Shown in pieces: positions 8,761 through 17,713 of a stretch of 64,000 nucleotides of DNA (positions within the stretch are counted from its first letter, which is position 1; each line of letters opens with the position of its first letter). The stretch is from Lichenicola sp964247725 (GTDB lineage: Bacteria; Pseudomonadota; Alphaproteobacteria; Acetobacterales; Acetobacteraceae). The notes beneath the pieces are model-generated. The model had not been told where the DNA came from. It did not search any database and saw nothing but the letters and a program-made list of their open reading frames with translations. The position numbers and the translations under genes were made by a program. The DNA lies in assembly GCA_964247725.1 (NCBI GenBank), contig CAXTVM010000001.1:62001-126000 (forward strand), written 5' to 3'.

Positions 8761-9633
8761 TCACCCGTGTGGAAGGTGCTCCGCGATATAGGGCGGCAGG
8801 TTGAAGGCGCCGACATGGATATCAGGGGTCCAATACCGTGTCGTACCGAGAATACCAGCCCGATCGGCTGCCTCCGCAATGGTGGTTGCCGATCGCTTGG
8901 TCTGCAGGATCGGCCCCTTGCCGGCGATCCCGAGGGTCATGAGCCCTCCCACGTAGGTGGGAACCGCTGTGACGTACACCGACACGTGCGGAAAGAACCG
9001 TGCTCGCCGAAGTGTGGTCTCACGCAGTTCGTCCCACTGCATGAACGGCACCCCGCACTGATTGACGACGAGGCCGTTCTCGCTCAGCGCCCGCGCGCAG
9101 TTCGAATAGAAGTTGTCCGTGAACAGAGCTTCACCCACGCCGACCGGGTCGGTGCTGTCGACGATGATGACGTCGTATTCGCCCGCCGCCGCCTGGCGGA
9201 CGTGGTCGATGCCGTCACCGACGATAACCTCCGCCCGGGAATTGCTCCAGGCGTCCCCAGCGATCGCCGGGAGAAACTCCTTCGCGACGCGGATAACCTC
9301 ACCGTCGATCTCGACCATGACGGCCCTGGTCACCGAGCGATGCTGGAGCACGCGGCGCAACACGCCCCCGTCCCCGGCACCGATGATCAGCACGCGACGG
9401 GCCTGTCCGTGAGTGAGGAGGGGCACGTGAGCCAGCATCTCCTGGTAGACGAACTCGTCGCGCTCGGTGATCTGGACGACGCCATCGAGAACCAGGACAC
9501 GTCCGTGCGTTTCGCTCTCGAAAACAAGAATGTCCTGGAACGCGCTTCGCAGGCTGGCAAGCGTCTTGCCGATGCGGAAGCGTTGGCCCCACGCCGGATA
9601 TAAAGTTTCGTTGAACCAGGTATCGCCCGTCAT
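8761..9633 (-). CDS. speE: Spermidine synthase SpeE
   Basis: Transfers the aminopropyl group of decarboxylated S-adenosylmethionine to putrescine in the cytosol. The product is 290 aa. It has the N-terminal GQRFRIGKTLASLRSAFQDI, the Y-x-E region (FVYQEMLAHVPL), the dcSAM-binding IIGAGDGGVLRRVLQH and the catalytic-Asp segment YDVIIVDSTDPVGVGEALFT. It lies downstream of speD, so the two steps are adjacent, but a strong intrinsic terminator separates them. speE therefore depends on readthrough or on its own promoter in an 83-bp gap. Confidence 0.96.
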   Translation of the reverse strand: MTGDTWFNETLYPAWGQRFRIGKTLASLRSAFQDILVFESETHGRVLVLDGVVQITERDEFVYQEMLAHVPLLTHGQARRVLIIGAGDGGVLRRVLQHRSVTRAVMVEIDGEVIRVAKEFLPAIAGDAWSNSRAEVIVGDGIDHVRQAAAGEYDVIIVDSTDPVGVGEALFTDNFYSNCARALSENGLVVNQCGVPFMQWDELRETTLRRARFFPHVSVYVTAVPTYVGGLMTLGIAGKGPILQTKRSATTIAEAADRAGILGTTRYWTPDIHVGAFNLPPYIAEHLPHG

Positions 9634-9663
9634 CGATCGGTCGCTCCGGACTGGGAAGACGAC

Positions 9664-9691
9664 AAAAAAAAGGCCGGGAGTTCCCGGCCTT
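9664..9691 (-). terminator. Intrinsic terminator between speD and speE
   Basis: On the minus strand a 9-bp stem AAGGCCGGG/CCCGGCCTT with a 4-nt loop is followed directly by a run of eight T. It is the clearest rho-independent terminator in the window. It lies 26 bp after the speD stop and 31 bp before the speE start. Confidence 0.9.
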
Positions 9692-9716
9692 CCGTCTTGT
9701 TCTTAAACGGTCCGGA

Positions 9717-10181
9717 TCAGGCGATCCGACCGCGCCGTTGCTCGTCCAGGTCAATGTGCCCTGCCTGGAACGTCCGCTGCATCACCGGAATGGCCAAATG
9801 GGGATCGCATTCCCCGCACATGAAGATGTCGACTGCCGCGAAGCGCCGCTCCGGCCACGTGTGGATGGAGATATGGCTTTCAGCCAGGACCAGAACGCCG
9901 GACACGCCGCCATTTGGAGAGAAATGGTGGAAGTGGCTGTGCAGGATCGTGGCGCCGGCGGCCAGGGCGGCTTCCCGGAGCGTGCGGTCGATCGCATCTG
10001 GATCGCAGAGGTTGGTCGCACCCCAGAGATCGACGAGAAGATGTGTTCCGGCAAACGTCATCCCGTCCTTCACGACGAAATAATCTTTTGCGTCCTCCGC
10101 GGGAAGCGCGGACGGAGCGGACGAAATCTGGATATTGCTCGGAAGATCCGAGACCATCCCCAGTTGAGCAAGTGCGTTCAT
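9717..10181 (-). CDS. speD: S-adenosylmethionine decarboxylase proenzyme SpeD
   Basis: Makes decarboxylated SAM, the aminopropyl donor for SpeE. The 154-aa chain is the short bacterial (class 1B-like) form. The self-cleavage site is Glu101-Ser102 in LAESHISIHTWPE; Ser102 becomes the pyruvoyl cofactor. His107 and the later CGECDP segment are the expected processing/catalytic partners. The start at 10181 (MNALAQLGMV) is chosen because upstream in-frame codons are Arg/Pro-rich and unlike the family. Confidence 0.95.
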   Translation of the reverse strand: MNALAQLGMVSDLPSNIQISSAPSALPAEDAKDYFVVKDGMTFAGTHLLVDLWGATNLCDPDAIDRTLREAALAAGATILHSHFHHFSPNGGVSGVLVLAESHISIHTWPERRFAAVDIFMCGECDPHLAIPVMQRTFQAGHIDLDEQRRGRIA

Positions 10182-10245
10182 CACGTACCCCAAAACCAGT
10201 AGACGGCCTGTTGGGCGGGATCGCCCCCTTGGGCCAAGGCCGCGT

Positions 10246-10274
10246 GAGATAGGACCTGGGGGGTGCGAGCGCAA
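10246..10274 (-). promoter_or_regulatory. Candidate sigma-70-type promoter of speD
   Basis: Minus-strand TTGCGC (10274-10269), a 17-bp spacer and TATCTC (10251-10246) lie about 65 bp upstream of the speD start. GC-rich short stem-loops follow in the leader. The match is by eye only. Confidence 0.35.
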
Positions 10275-10304
10275 GCCCTTTATCCGTAGGTAACCGGGGA
10301 ACCT

Positions 10305-13106
10305 TCAGCCGCCGTCGCTTGGGGCCGCTGCGGAGAGCGCCGATAGCGCGCTCTGCGAAACCGGAAGCTCGGCTGCCGAGCGAGCCAGGTCCGCCTCGCC
10401 CTTGACGCTGTCGGACGTCAGCAGGCGGAGCATGGCAAGCTTGGCTGGAGTGCTGAAGCGGTCCTCCCATCGCGGCCGAAGCTGCCGCAGAGCGCCCTCA
10501 TCCCCGGCATGGGCGGTCGCGGCGACCAGACGCAGGACCAGATCCTCCGATGCCGCAATAAGCTTGCCCGATGCCGGCACCTTATGCGCCACGAGCGAGG
10601 CGAGCGCGGCTACCTCGCTCCGCCAGTCCTGCCGTGCAGCCAACTCCGACGCGCGGAGATCGTCTGCTTCCGGGCCTTGCAAGGGCGCCAGCGTGGCCAG
10701 AGCGATCTCCGTTCGGCCGGCGGCAGCGTCCGCCCGCGCATGCGCCATGGCCCTGGCATCCGAGAGCCCGGCGGGGAGATCGGGGACAACGGTCGCATCC
10801 AGAGCCGCCAGCGTGCCGGTGGCATCGGCTTGATCCAGTCGAAGCTCCGCGAGTTCGAGTCCCAGCCGAGCACGCTCCACGCCAGGCGCGGTTCGTGCGA
10901 CGGCGTCTCCGACCAGCCTGGCGGCCCGGTTGGGCAGGTCGAGCTCTGCCAGGCGTTGGGCCAGCGCAATCGATACCTTCGTCCGATCAGCATCCGCCTG
11001 CAGCAGATCCAGGTTGCTCTCGATCATGCCCAACTGGGCGATATCCGGCAGGACCTGGTTGGATGCCCGTGGTCCTGCCATCCGCTCCAGGATCTCCGCG
11101 GATGCATGCCCCACCTGGGTCGCGGCCGCGGGAAACGATGTCGCGATCTCGCGCAAGGTAGCGAGCGCCGCCGGCCAATTGGCTGTCTGTGCCCTCAGTG
11201 CGGCAACCCGGAGTTTAAGCGACAACTCCTCGCCGGCCATCCTTGCCCCAAAGGTCGCGGCGTCGAGGCGGTCGGCAGCCTCCCTCGGCTTGATCTGACC
11301 TTGCTGAAGCCTGAGCTCCACCGCCCTTTCTGCCGCGGCGAACGCAACCGCCGGATCCGAATCCGCCACAAGCCGATCGAGGACTTCAAGCGCCTGCGTA
11401 GGATCGGCACCCTGTAGGAGAACCATCGCCCGAGCCAGCTTCACCCTCCCGTTGCCGTCAAGCCCGAGGACCCGAGCCCTCTCTTGCGAGCCGCCCCCGG
11501 AGGCCAACGACATCGCCGCCTCACCGAGCAGCCTGTCCCGCAACCGAACCGGATAACTCTCGACCAAAGGAAGATACTTGAAAAGGGTTCGGGCGGCATC
11601 GGCATTGCCGGGTTCTCGTTGCGCTAGATCGAGCGCGCGCCACAGGGTGACCTCGTCGTTGTTGGCAATCCTGGGATCTTCCAACAGGGAGACCGCTTTT
11701 GGGCTACGATCGAGCACGGCCGCCGCTGCCTGCAGGAAGACCGATCGCCCTGGCCGCGCCTCGGCTGGCGCATCCTGATCAGCAATCATCGCCAACTGTC
11801 CGGCTTCGCGACCTTGTCCCAGGGCCAATGCAGCCTCGGCGGCCGCCAACCGTGGCGATCGCCGATCCGCTATCGGCGCCGCGGCCGCCGCCGCCAGGGC
11901 GGTCTTGTAGCGCCGCTCGAGTTCCACCTCATCAACCGGCGGCAGGTCGAGGATCCGGGAGAAGAACATCCGGTCAGCAACGGATGGGCTGCTTTTTGAG
12001 GTAACCTCGTCACCCAGCCGCTCGATGAGGAAGCTGTTCGACGTCGCCCGCATCTCCAGCCGGTCGGCAAGGCGTTCGACAACCGCGCCAAGCATCGTCT
12101 GGTCGAGGATATAGCTGGGGCTACGCCACGAAACCGGCATGTTCTGCTGGTCCTGTCTGACAGTCCCCACGAGCAGATCGACCTTCAGGACCGGATCATT
12201 CACCACCACCACCTGTCCGGGATCCACGACAGGCAGGATCATGCTGTCCGTTCTTGCATCAGGCCGAAACGGCGTCTTCGGGTGCGCCGACGCTGCAATC
12301 TGAACCAGCCATCCATCGGGCTTGCGAACAAGCTCGAAGTTGGTGTCGGCCTGAACCGGAAGCGTCATCACCGCTCCTGAGGTCAGCAATGAGTAGGACG
12401 CAGCTCCGAACACCGGATCGTCAGCCACAGACGACAGGTCGACAGGTTTGCTGCTATCGAACACCACCACGAGAAGGTTCATACGGCGGAACGCAGCGGC
12501 ACCGACATTTCGATCAAAGGGCAGCAGCAGGCCGCTAGCAGCCCCCCGTTCCGGCGTCGTTATCGATGCGGCAATGGAAACCGGGCTGCTGATCGCGATC
12601 GGGGCAAGTGGGGGCTCGGCAGGCCGCGACCCGGAGGCAACCCGGTTGTTCGCTACCTCGGATATTGCGGTCGACCGCGCATTCGCCGCTTCGGGACGGG
12701 GATGGGCCAGATCCGCCGGATCGACCACGGCCACCATGGATGAGGGAAGCCCGGGGAGAATCGTCGTCGTGACCGGCGCGACCACTCTGGCCGGAACACC
12801 AAGCAACTGACCTGCATTAGGCTGAAGCGGTGCTGGAAAGCCGGCATTGGAGTCCTGGGCTCGAACCCTATGCTCAACCCGATCCGAGCGAACGGGATTA
12901 GCTGATCCTACCGACGATCGGGCTCGATCACTTGTGCGCATGGCTTTTGAGCCAAGGTCAGCGATCGGAAGCTGCGCCGGATGATCGATCCGTTCACCAG
13001 CTCCTGCCTCCGCCGTTTGCCCGGACTGATCCGATGCCCAGGCCGGCGATAGCGCCAGCATCATCCAGATACCGCCCGACAACAGAACGAGCTGTAGCCA
13101 CTTCAT
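10305..13106 (-). CDS. Large secreted helical-repeat protein at the end of the fliL-fliM operon
   Basis: A 933-aa protein with a clear Sec signal peptide (LVLLSGGIWMMLALSPAWAS). Residues about 30-165 are low-complexity. A beta-rich segment around 180-290 (LLLPFDRNVGAAAFRRMNLL, LPVQADTNFELVRKPDGWLV) recalls AMIN-like domains. From about 390 to the end it is an Ala/Leu-rich alpha-solenoid resembling degenerate TPRs. It is the last member of the leftward fliL-fliM-DUF6468-motE run, so a periplasmic role in motor or stator assembly is plausible but unproven. I do not recognise a named family. Confidence 0.85.
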   Translation of the reverse strand: MKWLQLVLLSGGIWMMLALSPAWASDQSGQTAEAGAGERIDHPAQLPIADLGSKAMRTSDRARSSVGSANPVRSDRVEHRVRAQDSNAGFPAPLQPNAGQLLGVPARVVAPVTTTILPGLPSSMVAVVDPADLAHPRPEAANARSTAISEVANNRVASGSRPAEPPLAPIAISSPVSIAASITTPERGAASGLLLPFDRNVGAAAFRRMNLLVVVFDSSKPVDLSSVADDPVFGAASYSLLTSGAVMTLPVQADTNFELVRKPDGWLVQIAASAHPKTPFRPDARTDSMILPVVDPGQVVVVNDPVLKVDLLVGTVRQDQQNMPVSWRSPSYILDQTMLGAVVERLADRLEMRATSNSFLIERLGDEVTSKSSPSVADRMFFSRILDLPPVDEVELERRYKTALAAAAAAPIADRRSPRLAAAEAALALGQGREAGQLAMIADQDAPAEARPGRSVFLQAAAAVLDRSPKAVSLLEDPRIANNDEVTLWRALDLAQREPGNADAARTLFKYLPLVESYPVRLRDRLLGEAAMSLASGGGSQERARVLGLDGNGRVKLARAMVLLQGADPTQALEVLDRLVADSDPAVAFAAAERAVELRLQQGQIKPREAADRLDAATFGARMAGEELSLKLRVAALRAQTANWPAALATLREIATSFPAAATQVGHASAEILERMAGPRASNQVLPDIAQLGMIESNLDLLQADADRTKVSIALAQRLAELDLPNRAARLVGDAVARTAPGVERARLGLELAELRLDQADATGTLAALDATVVPDLPAGLSDARAMAHARADAAAGRTEIALATLAPLQGPEADDLRASELAARQDWRSEVAALASLVAHKVPASGKLIAASEDLVLRLVAATAHAGDEGALRQLRPRWEDRFSTPAKLAMLRLLTSDSVKGEADLARSAAELPVSQSALSALSAAAPSDGG

Positions 13107-13217
13107 CAGCCGGTATCCCTGATCCGACCGCCCGACACGGATCGATCCACAACTTCAGCTCCGCCCCCTAACGGTGACGGGCTGAGTATCGCTAGACCAC
13201 GAGACGGGAGGACCGCC

Positions 13218-13874
13218 TCAGCCATGCTGTTCGGCAGCGGGTACGATGGCCGGAACGACATCCTGACGTGTCCGCTTCTGTGCCAACATCTGCGTAGCGA
13301 TGCGAGCCCGCTCAGGAAGCATATCGGCGAGTACGGCAGCGGCCTTACGCTCCTCCATACGATCCAGCACCTCCAGAAGCACGTGCAAGTCCAGGACGTC
13401 GAAAATGGCCGCAGCGTCCTTGGGCTTCATGTCCTCGTATGTCTTGACCAGCCCGGTCCAATTTTGACCATCTCTAGCACGACGCTCATCTTCCAGCTGT
13501 TCAAGCTGCTTCTGAAGCGATGTCAGCTCATCAAGTTTCGCCTCGAGCTTCGCCTGCGCCGAGCGCAACAACTCAGCTCGCTGATCAAGACTGTGCTCTC
13601 TTTCATCCAGCAGCTGACGACGCTTTCTCAGATCCTGGAGCAACGGCAGCTCACCGGAGGAAACACTGACATTGGCAGGCGAAGATCCTGGGGATGCCGT
13701 GACAACAGGCGGCTGCAACGACGGCAGGCCTGGTGGGCCTGCCGCCGCCTCGGGCTGGGGGGCACCCTTCGCGGTCGCCTCGCACACCAAACCGACCGCC
13801 TTCTCAGTGAAGAGCAGTGCGATCACCACCATGGTTGCCGGCACTATCCTCTTCTGCCAGGACAGCAATCTCAT
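13218..13874 (-). CDS. motE: MotE-like flagellar stator chaperone (MgtE N-domain protein)
   Basis: A 218-aa protein with one N-terminal membrane anchor or uncleaved signal (VPATMVVIALLFTEKAVGLV), a Pro-rich linker and a coiled coil at about residues 80-135. The C-terminal MgtE-N-like helical domain reads YEDMKPKDAAAIFDVLDLHV, then MEERKAAAVLADMLPERARI. In rhizobia MotE is a chaperone for MotC. The position after fliM-DUF6468 supports a periplasmic motor role. The start at 13874 follows the DUF6468 stop by three bases. Confidence 0.8.
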   Translation of the reverse strand: MRLLSWQKRIVPATMVVIALLFTEKAVGLVCEATAKGAPQPEAAAGPPGLPSLQPPVVTASPGSSPANVSVSSGELPLLQDLRKRRQLLDEREHSLDQRAELLRSAQAKLEAKLDELTSLQKQLEQLEDERRARDGQNWTGLVKTYEDMKPKDAAAIFDVLDLHVLLEVLDRMEERKAAAVLADMLPERARIATQMLAQKRTRQDVVPAIVPAAEQHG

Positions 13875-13877
13875 AGC

Positions 13878-14372
13878 TTATCTCGCGGAACGGAGTGCAC
13901 GAAGGAGGTCCTTCTCTGCCTGGCTTCTAAGCCGGGTATCATGCTCATCGGGACCGACCTCCGCAGGTGCAACAAGTGCTGCCATGGGCAGAAGCGCCGG
14001 CGGCATCGGTCCCGCGACCGTCATGTCGGGCAAAGGCTTGACCCGTACCGCCTTTTCCAGATGATCGGCAACTTTCTCGCCGCGCGAGATCAAGAATTCC
14101 AAGTCGTTCTTGAGGTTGCGCGCCTGATCGACATGCCTTGCGATCTGCCGGCCAGCGCCATCGGCGGCCGCACGCAGCCGCTCGATCCCGCTCTCAGCCT
14201 GGCGCGTGCTTTCGTTGAAGCCCGACACCAACTCCTCAAGCGCAGCGCGATCGCGTCGTAGCATGCCGAGAGCGCGTTCCAGTCGGAACGCATGGAACAT
14301 CGTCGCCGCCAACATGACCATCAGCACGACTTGCAGCAACCAGTCGGTACCGCTCAAGCTCACCGCCGCCAT
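13878..14372 (-). CDS. DUF6468 flagellar-cluster membrane protein
   Basis: A 164-aa protein with one N-terminal transmembrane helix (TDWLLQVVLMVMLAATMFHA). A long coiled-coil region follows, containing RNLKNDLEFLISRGEKVADH, the conserved part of DUF6468, which alphaproteobacteria keep next to fliM. The tail is Pro/Ala-rich. Its start overlaps the fliM stop (TGATG), so translation is coupled. The molecular role is unknown; topology and context suggest a motor-associated scaffold. Confidence 0.8.
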   Translation of the reverse strand: MAAVSLSGTDWLLQVVLMVMLAATMFHAFRLERALGMLRRDRAALEELVSGFNESTRQAESGIERLRAAADGAGRQIARHVDQARNLKNDLEFLISRGEKVADHLEKAVRVKPLPDMTVAGPMPPALLPMAALVAPAEVGPDEHDTRLRSQAEKDLLRALRSAR

Positions 14373-15472
14373 CAGACTCTCCTAGATCCCAGTGGATCCA
14401 GAGTGCCCGGCACGCGTCCCACAACTTGGTCGATCCGGACCGCTACCCGGTTCTTCCGGCGTCCGACACGTCCTTCAAAGAGCACGACCTGGCCACAGCG
14501 AAGTTGGACCGGCGCCTCGCGTCCCTGCCTCAAAATGAACTGGCTTCCAGGTCTCAGCGCGATGACATCTGAAAGACGCATCGGCTGCTCGTCCAGAACG
14601 ACATCCAGGTCGACTTCCGTGTTCCACAGCTCTTCGGCGAGATGAGTTTCCCAAATGGCGTCACGGCCGAACTTCTCGCCCATGAACTGCTGCAACAGGA
14701 GCTCACGAACAGGTTCCAGGGTTGCATAAGGCAGCACTAGATCCATTCGGCCGCCGCGGTCCTCCATGTCGACGTGCATGCGCGCGAGAACCGCAGCGTT
14801 CGAGAGGCGGGAGATCGCGGCGAAACGAGGATTGACCTCCAGACGCTCGAAACGGAATGTGATCGCACAAAGGGGGTCAAAACTCGATGAAAGGTCGGCC
14901 AGAACGACACGGATGAGACGTTCCACGAGCGTTCTCTCGATGGTCGTATAGGGGCGGCCCTCGATTCGCATCGCAGCAGTGCCCCGCCGCCCCCCCAGCA
15001 GAACGTCGACGATCGAGTAGATCATCGCCGAGTCGATGACCATCAGCCCGTAATTCTCCCACTCCTCAGCCTTGAAGACCGCGAACATCGCTGGTAGAGG
15101 AACGGAGTCCAGGTAGTCTCCAAACCGCAGCGATACGACGTTATCGATTGATACTTCCACGTTGTCGTTTGTAAAGTTTCTGAGGCTGGTTGACATGATA
15201 CGCACGAGACGATCGAACACGATCTCGAGCATTGGCAGTCGCTCGTACGAAACGAGACCGGAACTGATGATACGTTGCATGCCGTCGCTGTCGACATCGT
15301 CGGGGCCGCCATTGTCGAACCCTAGAAGGCTGTCAATCTCCGCCTGATTTAGAATCCGTGTGGCATCCGGACCTGCAACCGGATCTTCCAATGCGTCGCT
15401 GTGGCCGCCGATGGACGACTCCCAGGCTGAAGCCAGATCTTCGTCCGCCTCATTAGCTGATGCGCTGCTCAT
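14372..15472 (-). CDS. fliM: Flagellar motor switch protein FliM
   Basis: C-ring protein that binds phosphorylated CheY and sets rotation direction. The 366-aa product has an acidic N-terminal tail, the CheY-binding motif LNQAEIDSLLGF (41-52) and a middle CheC-like domain (ERLPMLEIVFDRLVRIMSTS; DVLLGGRR). The C-terminal SpoA domain includes VDLDVVLDEQPMRLSDVIAL. It overlaps fliL by 4 bp and DUF6468 by one base. Third codon positions carry more A/T than in the fliP block. Confidence 0.97.
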   Translation of the reverse strand: MSSASANEADEDLASAWESSIGGHSDALEDPVAGPDATRILNQAEIDSLLGFDNGGPDDVDSDGMQRIISSGLVSYERLPMLEIVFDRLVRIMSTSLRNFTNDNVEVSIDNVVSLRFGDYLDSVPLPAMFAVFKAEEWENYGLMVIDSAMIYSIVDVLLGGRRGTAAMRIEGRPYTTIERTLVERLIRVVLADLSSSFDPLCAITFRFERLEVNPRFAAISRLSNAAVLARMHVDMEDRGGRMDLVLPYATLEPVRELLLQQFMGEKFGRDAIWETHLAEELWNTEVDLDVVLDEQPMRLSDVIALRPGSQFILRQGREAPVQLRCGQVVLFEGRVGRRKNRVAVRIDQVVGRVPGTLDPLGSRRV

Positions 15473-15945
15473 TGGACGAGAAGCTCCGTGAAAAACAGGT
15501 CGGTAACGTGTGCTGGAGCAAGTTCGGTATCGATCCGGTTCATCAGGGCTTCCCGTAGCCTGTAGGTACCCTCCCCGCCGTGCAGTTCATCCGGCCTGGT
15601 GCTTCGTAAATAAGCTTGAAAGATGTCAAGGATCTGCGGCAGGTTTGACTGTATTGCCGCAGCATCGGCAGCATGCATGACCTTAAGCTTGGCATGCAGC
15701 TTTATGAAGCTGGAGCGATGTATACCGGTATCGAGGTTGGATACGATGTCCGGCAAGTCAACCAATATCGGTTGCTCGGCTACCACGCCGGCTTGAGCCG
15801 TCCGAGACCGGCCTGTCAGATGCCCGAGAATGCCGCTGAGCCACAAGCCGGCCATCGTGACGACGACCACGACCACCGTGCCAATCATGACGGCGGGTTT
15901 CTTGCCTCTGAGTTTGGGGCTCTCGGTCAAGACCTCGCTACCCAT
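15469..15945 (-). CDS. fliL: Flagellar basal body-associated protein FliL
   Basis: Bitopic inner-membrane protein that supports stators around the basal body. The start at 15945 (MGSEVLTESPKLRGKKP) gives 158 aa, with a GGGGGTGATGAC leader. An in-frame ATG at 16044 would add 33 residues that look non-coding and overlap the promoter dyad. A single TM helix (VMIGTVVVVVVTMAGLWL) is followed by the FliL periplasmic domain (SSFIKLHAKLKVMHAADAAA; LREALMNRIDTEL; VTDLFFTELLVQ). It is the first gene of the leftward motor operon. Confidence 0.93.
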   Translation of the reverse strand: MGSEVLTESPKLRGKKPAVMIGTVVVVVVTMAGLWLSGILGHLTGRSRTAQAGVVAEQPILVDLPDIVSNLDTGIHRSSFIKLHAKLKVMHAADAAAIQSNLPQILDIFQAYLRSTRPDELHGGEGTYRLREALMNRIDTELAPAHVTDLFFTELLVQ

Positions 15946-16008
15946 GTCATCACCCCCACTAGAAGCCGTTCTGGCTCGTCGGCAGGTTAGCGGATCGGTG
16001 ATTAACAG

Positions 16009-16035
16009 GCGCTTAAGCCTGCCTAGCTTAAGCGC
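16009..16035. promoter_or_regulatory. Perfect 10-bp inverted repeat in the fliL/flgF divergent promoter
   Basis: GCGCTTAAGC-CTGCCTA-GCTTAAGCGC is an exact dyad in the 214-bp gap between leftward fliL and rightward flgF. It could be an operator for a dimeric flagellar regulator serving both operons. On the plus strand GCCGATCA at 16128-16135 matches seven of eight bases of the sigma-28 -10 element, 24 bp before the flgF start, but no convincing -35 was found. Confidence 0.55.
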
Positions 16036-16159
16036 AACTGTCATACCGACTTAATCGCAACGGACGACATCGCAAGCGTCACGACTACAGTGCGGATGAT
16101 CAACTTAACTGTTCTTTAACGTCCCACGCCGATCATAGCGTGGTCATTGGGGCGCTGAG

Positions 16160-16900
16160 ATGGAAAACACCACCTATATCGCACTTTCACGGCTCGATAC
16201 GCAGCAGCGGACGATGGACGTGATCGCCAACAACGTCGCGAACGCGAACACCGATGGGTACAAGGCGCAGCGGACGTTGTTCAGCGACTACCTGTCCAGG
16301 CAGCAATCGGTAGATGCGCCTCGCGGCGGTGATGTTCTCGCCTATACCCAGGATCGTGCGACCTATCTCGATCAAAAGGATGGAAGCCTCACGCCGACGG
16401 GAAATCCTCTTGACGTGGCCATAAGCGGATCTGGCTTCTTTACGGTCTCTACATCAGCCGGACCACGGCTGACGCGCTCCGGACGCTTTGAGTTGATGCC
16501 GGATGGCAAGGTAGCGGACGCGTCTGGCAACCTACTTCTGGACACGAGCGGCAACCCCTTGCAGCTGTCGCCCGCAGACACGCAGATCCGTATAGCTGGC
16601 AATGGGACGGTCACCACGGAGAACGGGCCGGTTGGCCAGATTGCGGTGGTGACGGTGGACGATGTGAACAAACTCGTCCCCGAAGGCGGCAAGCTCTATC
16701 GCGCCGACACCACCACGACTCCGGCGTCTCAACCTCGGCTCAGTCAGGGAATGGTGGAGGGCAGCAATGTCCAGCCGATTGCCGAGCTCAGTCGAATGAT
16801 CCAGAACCAGAGAGAGTTCCAGTTCGTTTCTCAGTTCGTCGAAAGCGAGGCGCAGCGTCAACAGAACGCCATCGACAAGATCGGCCAGGCGGAAAGCTAA
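16160..16900 (+). CDS. flgF: Flagellar rod protein FlgF
   Basis: Proximal rod subunit. The 246-aa product has the N-terminal rod/hook signature TMDVIANNVANANTDGYKAQ, the central beta region (GNPLDVAISGSGFFTVSTSA) and the C-terminal coiled-coil helix (ELSRMIQNQREFQFVSQFVE). It is the first gene of the rightward flgF-flgG-flgA-flgH operon. No strong Shine-Dalgarno sequence precedes the start, but the N-terminus aligns with the family. Confidence 0.97.
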   Translation: MENTTYIALSRLDTQQRTMDVIANNVANANTDGYKAQRTLFSDYLSRQQSVDAPRGGDVLAYTQDRATYLDQKDGSLTPTGNPLDVAISGSGFFTVSTSAGPRLTRSGRFELMPDGKVADASGNLLLDTSGNPLQLSPADTQIRIAGNGTVTTENGPVGQIAVVTVDDVNKLVPEGGKLYRADTTTTPASQPRLSQGMVEGSNVQPIAELSRMIQNQREFQFVSQFVESEAQRQQNAIDKIGQAES

Positions 16901-16927
16901 GGTCAGCCAGTATGAGGGGGAGGCACC

Positions 16928-17713
16928 ATGCGCTCGCTTGATATTGCCGGCACGGGGATGCAGGCGCAGCAGACTAACGTCGAGACGATATCTAACAACA
17001 TCGCAAACATGACGACGACCGGCTTCAAGCGTCGTCGGGCCGAGTTTCAAGACCTGATCTATCAGGACCTCCGACGAGTCGGCTCGAACAGCTCCGACAG
17101 CGGCACGATCGTGCCTTCGGGAGCTCAGGTCGGTCTGGGGGTGAAGACTGCGGCAATCTACAGGATCAACGAGCAGGGGAACCTGCAGCAGACGAGCAAC
17201 AGCCTGGACCTCGCCATCCAAGGGAACGGCTACCTCCAGGTGACGCTCCCGTCCGGCGACACCGCGTATACGCGTGATGGCACGCTTGCCCTCGCCTCAG
17301 ACGGCACGATCGTCACTGCCGATGGATACTCCGTGGCACCAGGCATCACGGTGCCGACGAACGCTCAGAGTATCACGATCAATGCTTCAGGACAGGTGCA
17401 GGTTACGCTTGCTGGTCAAACGGCCGCGCAGACTGTCGGGCAGATCCAGCTTGCGACCTTCCCGAACGAGGCGGGTCTGGATGCTCAAGGCGACAACCTG
17501 CTGCTCCAAACCGCGGCATCGGGCAATCCGACCACCGGCAACCCGGGCGCGTCGGGTTTCGGGAGCGTGATGCAGGGTTACATCGAAAGCTCGAACGTAA
17601 ACGTAGTCAGCGAGATCACGAACCTCATCACCGCCCAGCGTGCCTATGAGATGAACAGCAAGGTCATCACGGCATCTGACGACATGCTGCAAACGTTAAC
17701 GAACTTGAAATGA
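16928..17713 (+). CDS. flgG: Flagellar distal rod protein FlgG
   Basis: Distal rod subunit. The 261-aa length is typical (E. coli 260). It has the signature SIAGTGMQAQQTNVETISNN-like N-terminus followed by IANMTTTGFKRRRAEFQDLIYQ, the GNGYLQV core, and the C-terminal VNVVSEITNLITAQRAYEMN and SDDMLQTLTNLK. A strong GGGGGAGG precedes ATG 16928. It overlaps flgA by ATGA. Confidence 0.98.
   Translation: MRSLDIAGTGMQAQQTNVETISNNIANMTTTGFKRRRAEFQDLIYQDLRRVGSNSSDSGTIVPSGAQVGLGVKTAAIYRINEQGNLQQTSNSLDLAIQGNGYLQVTLPSGDTAYTRDGTLALASDGTIVTADGYSVAPGITVPTNAQSITINASGQVQVTLAGQTAAQTVGQIQLATFPNEAGLDAQGDNLLLQTAASGNPTTGNPGASGFGSVMQGYIESSNVNVVSEITNLITAQRAYEMNSKVITASDDMLQTLTNLK

Noticed and set aside
10182..10304. 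speD leader considered as a SAM or polyamine riboswitch
   Set aside because: Some short stems exist, but no conserved SAM-riboswitch core could be recognised.
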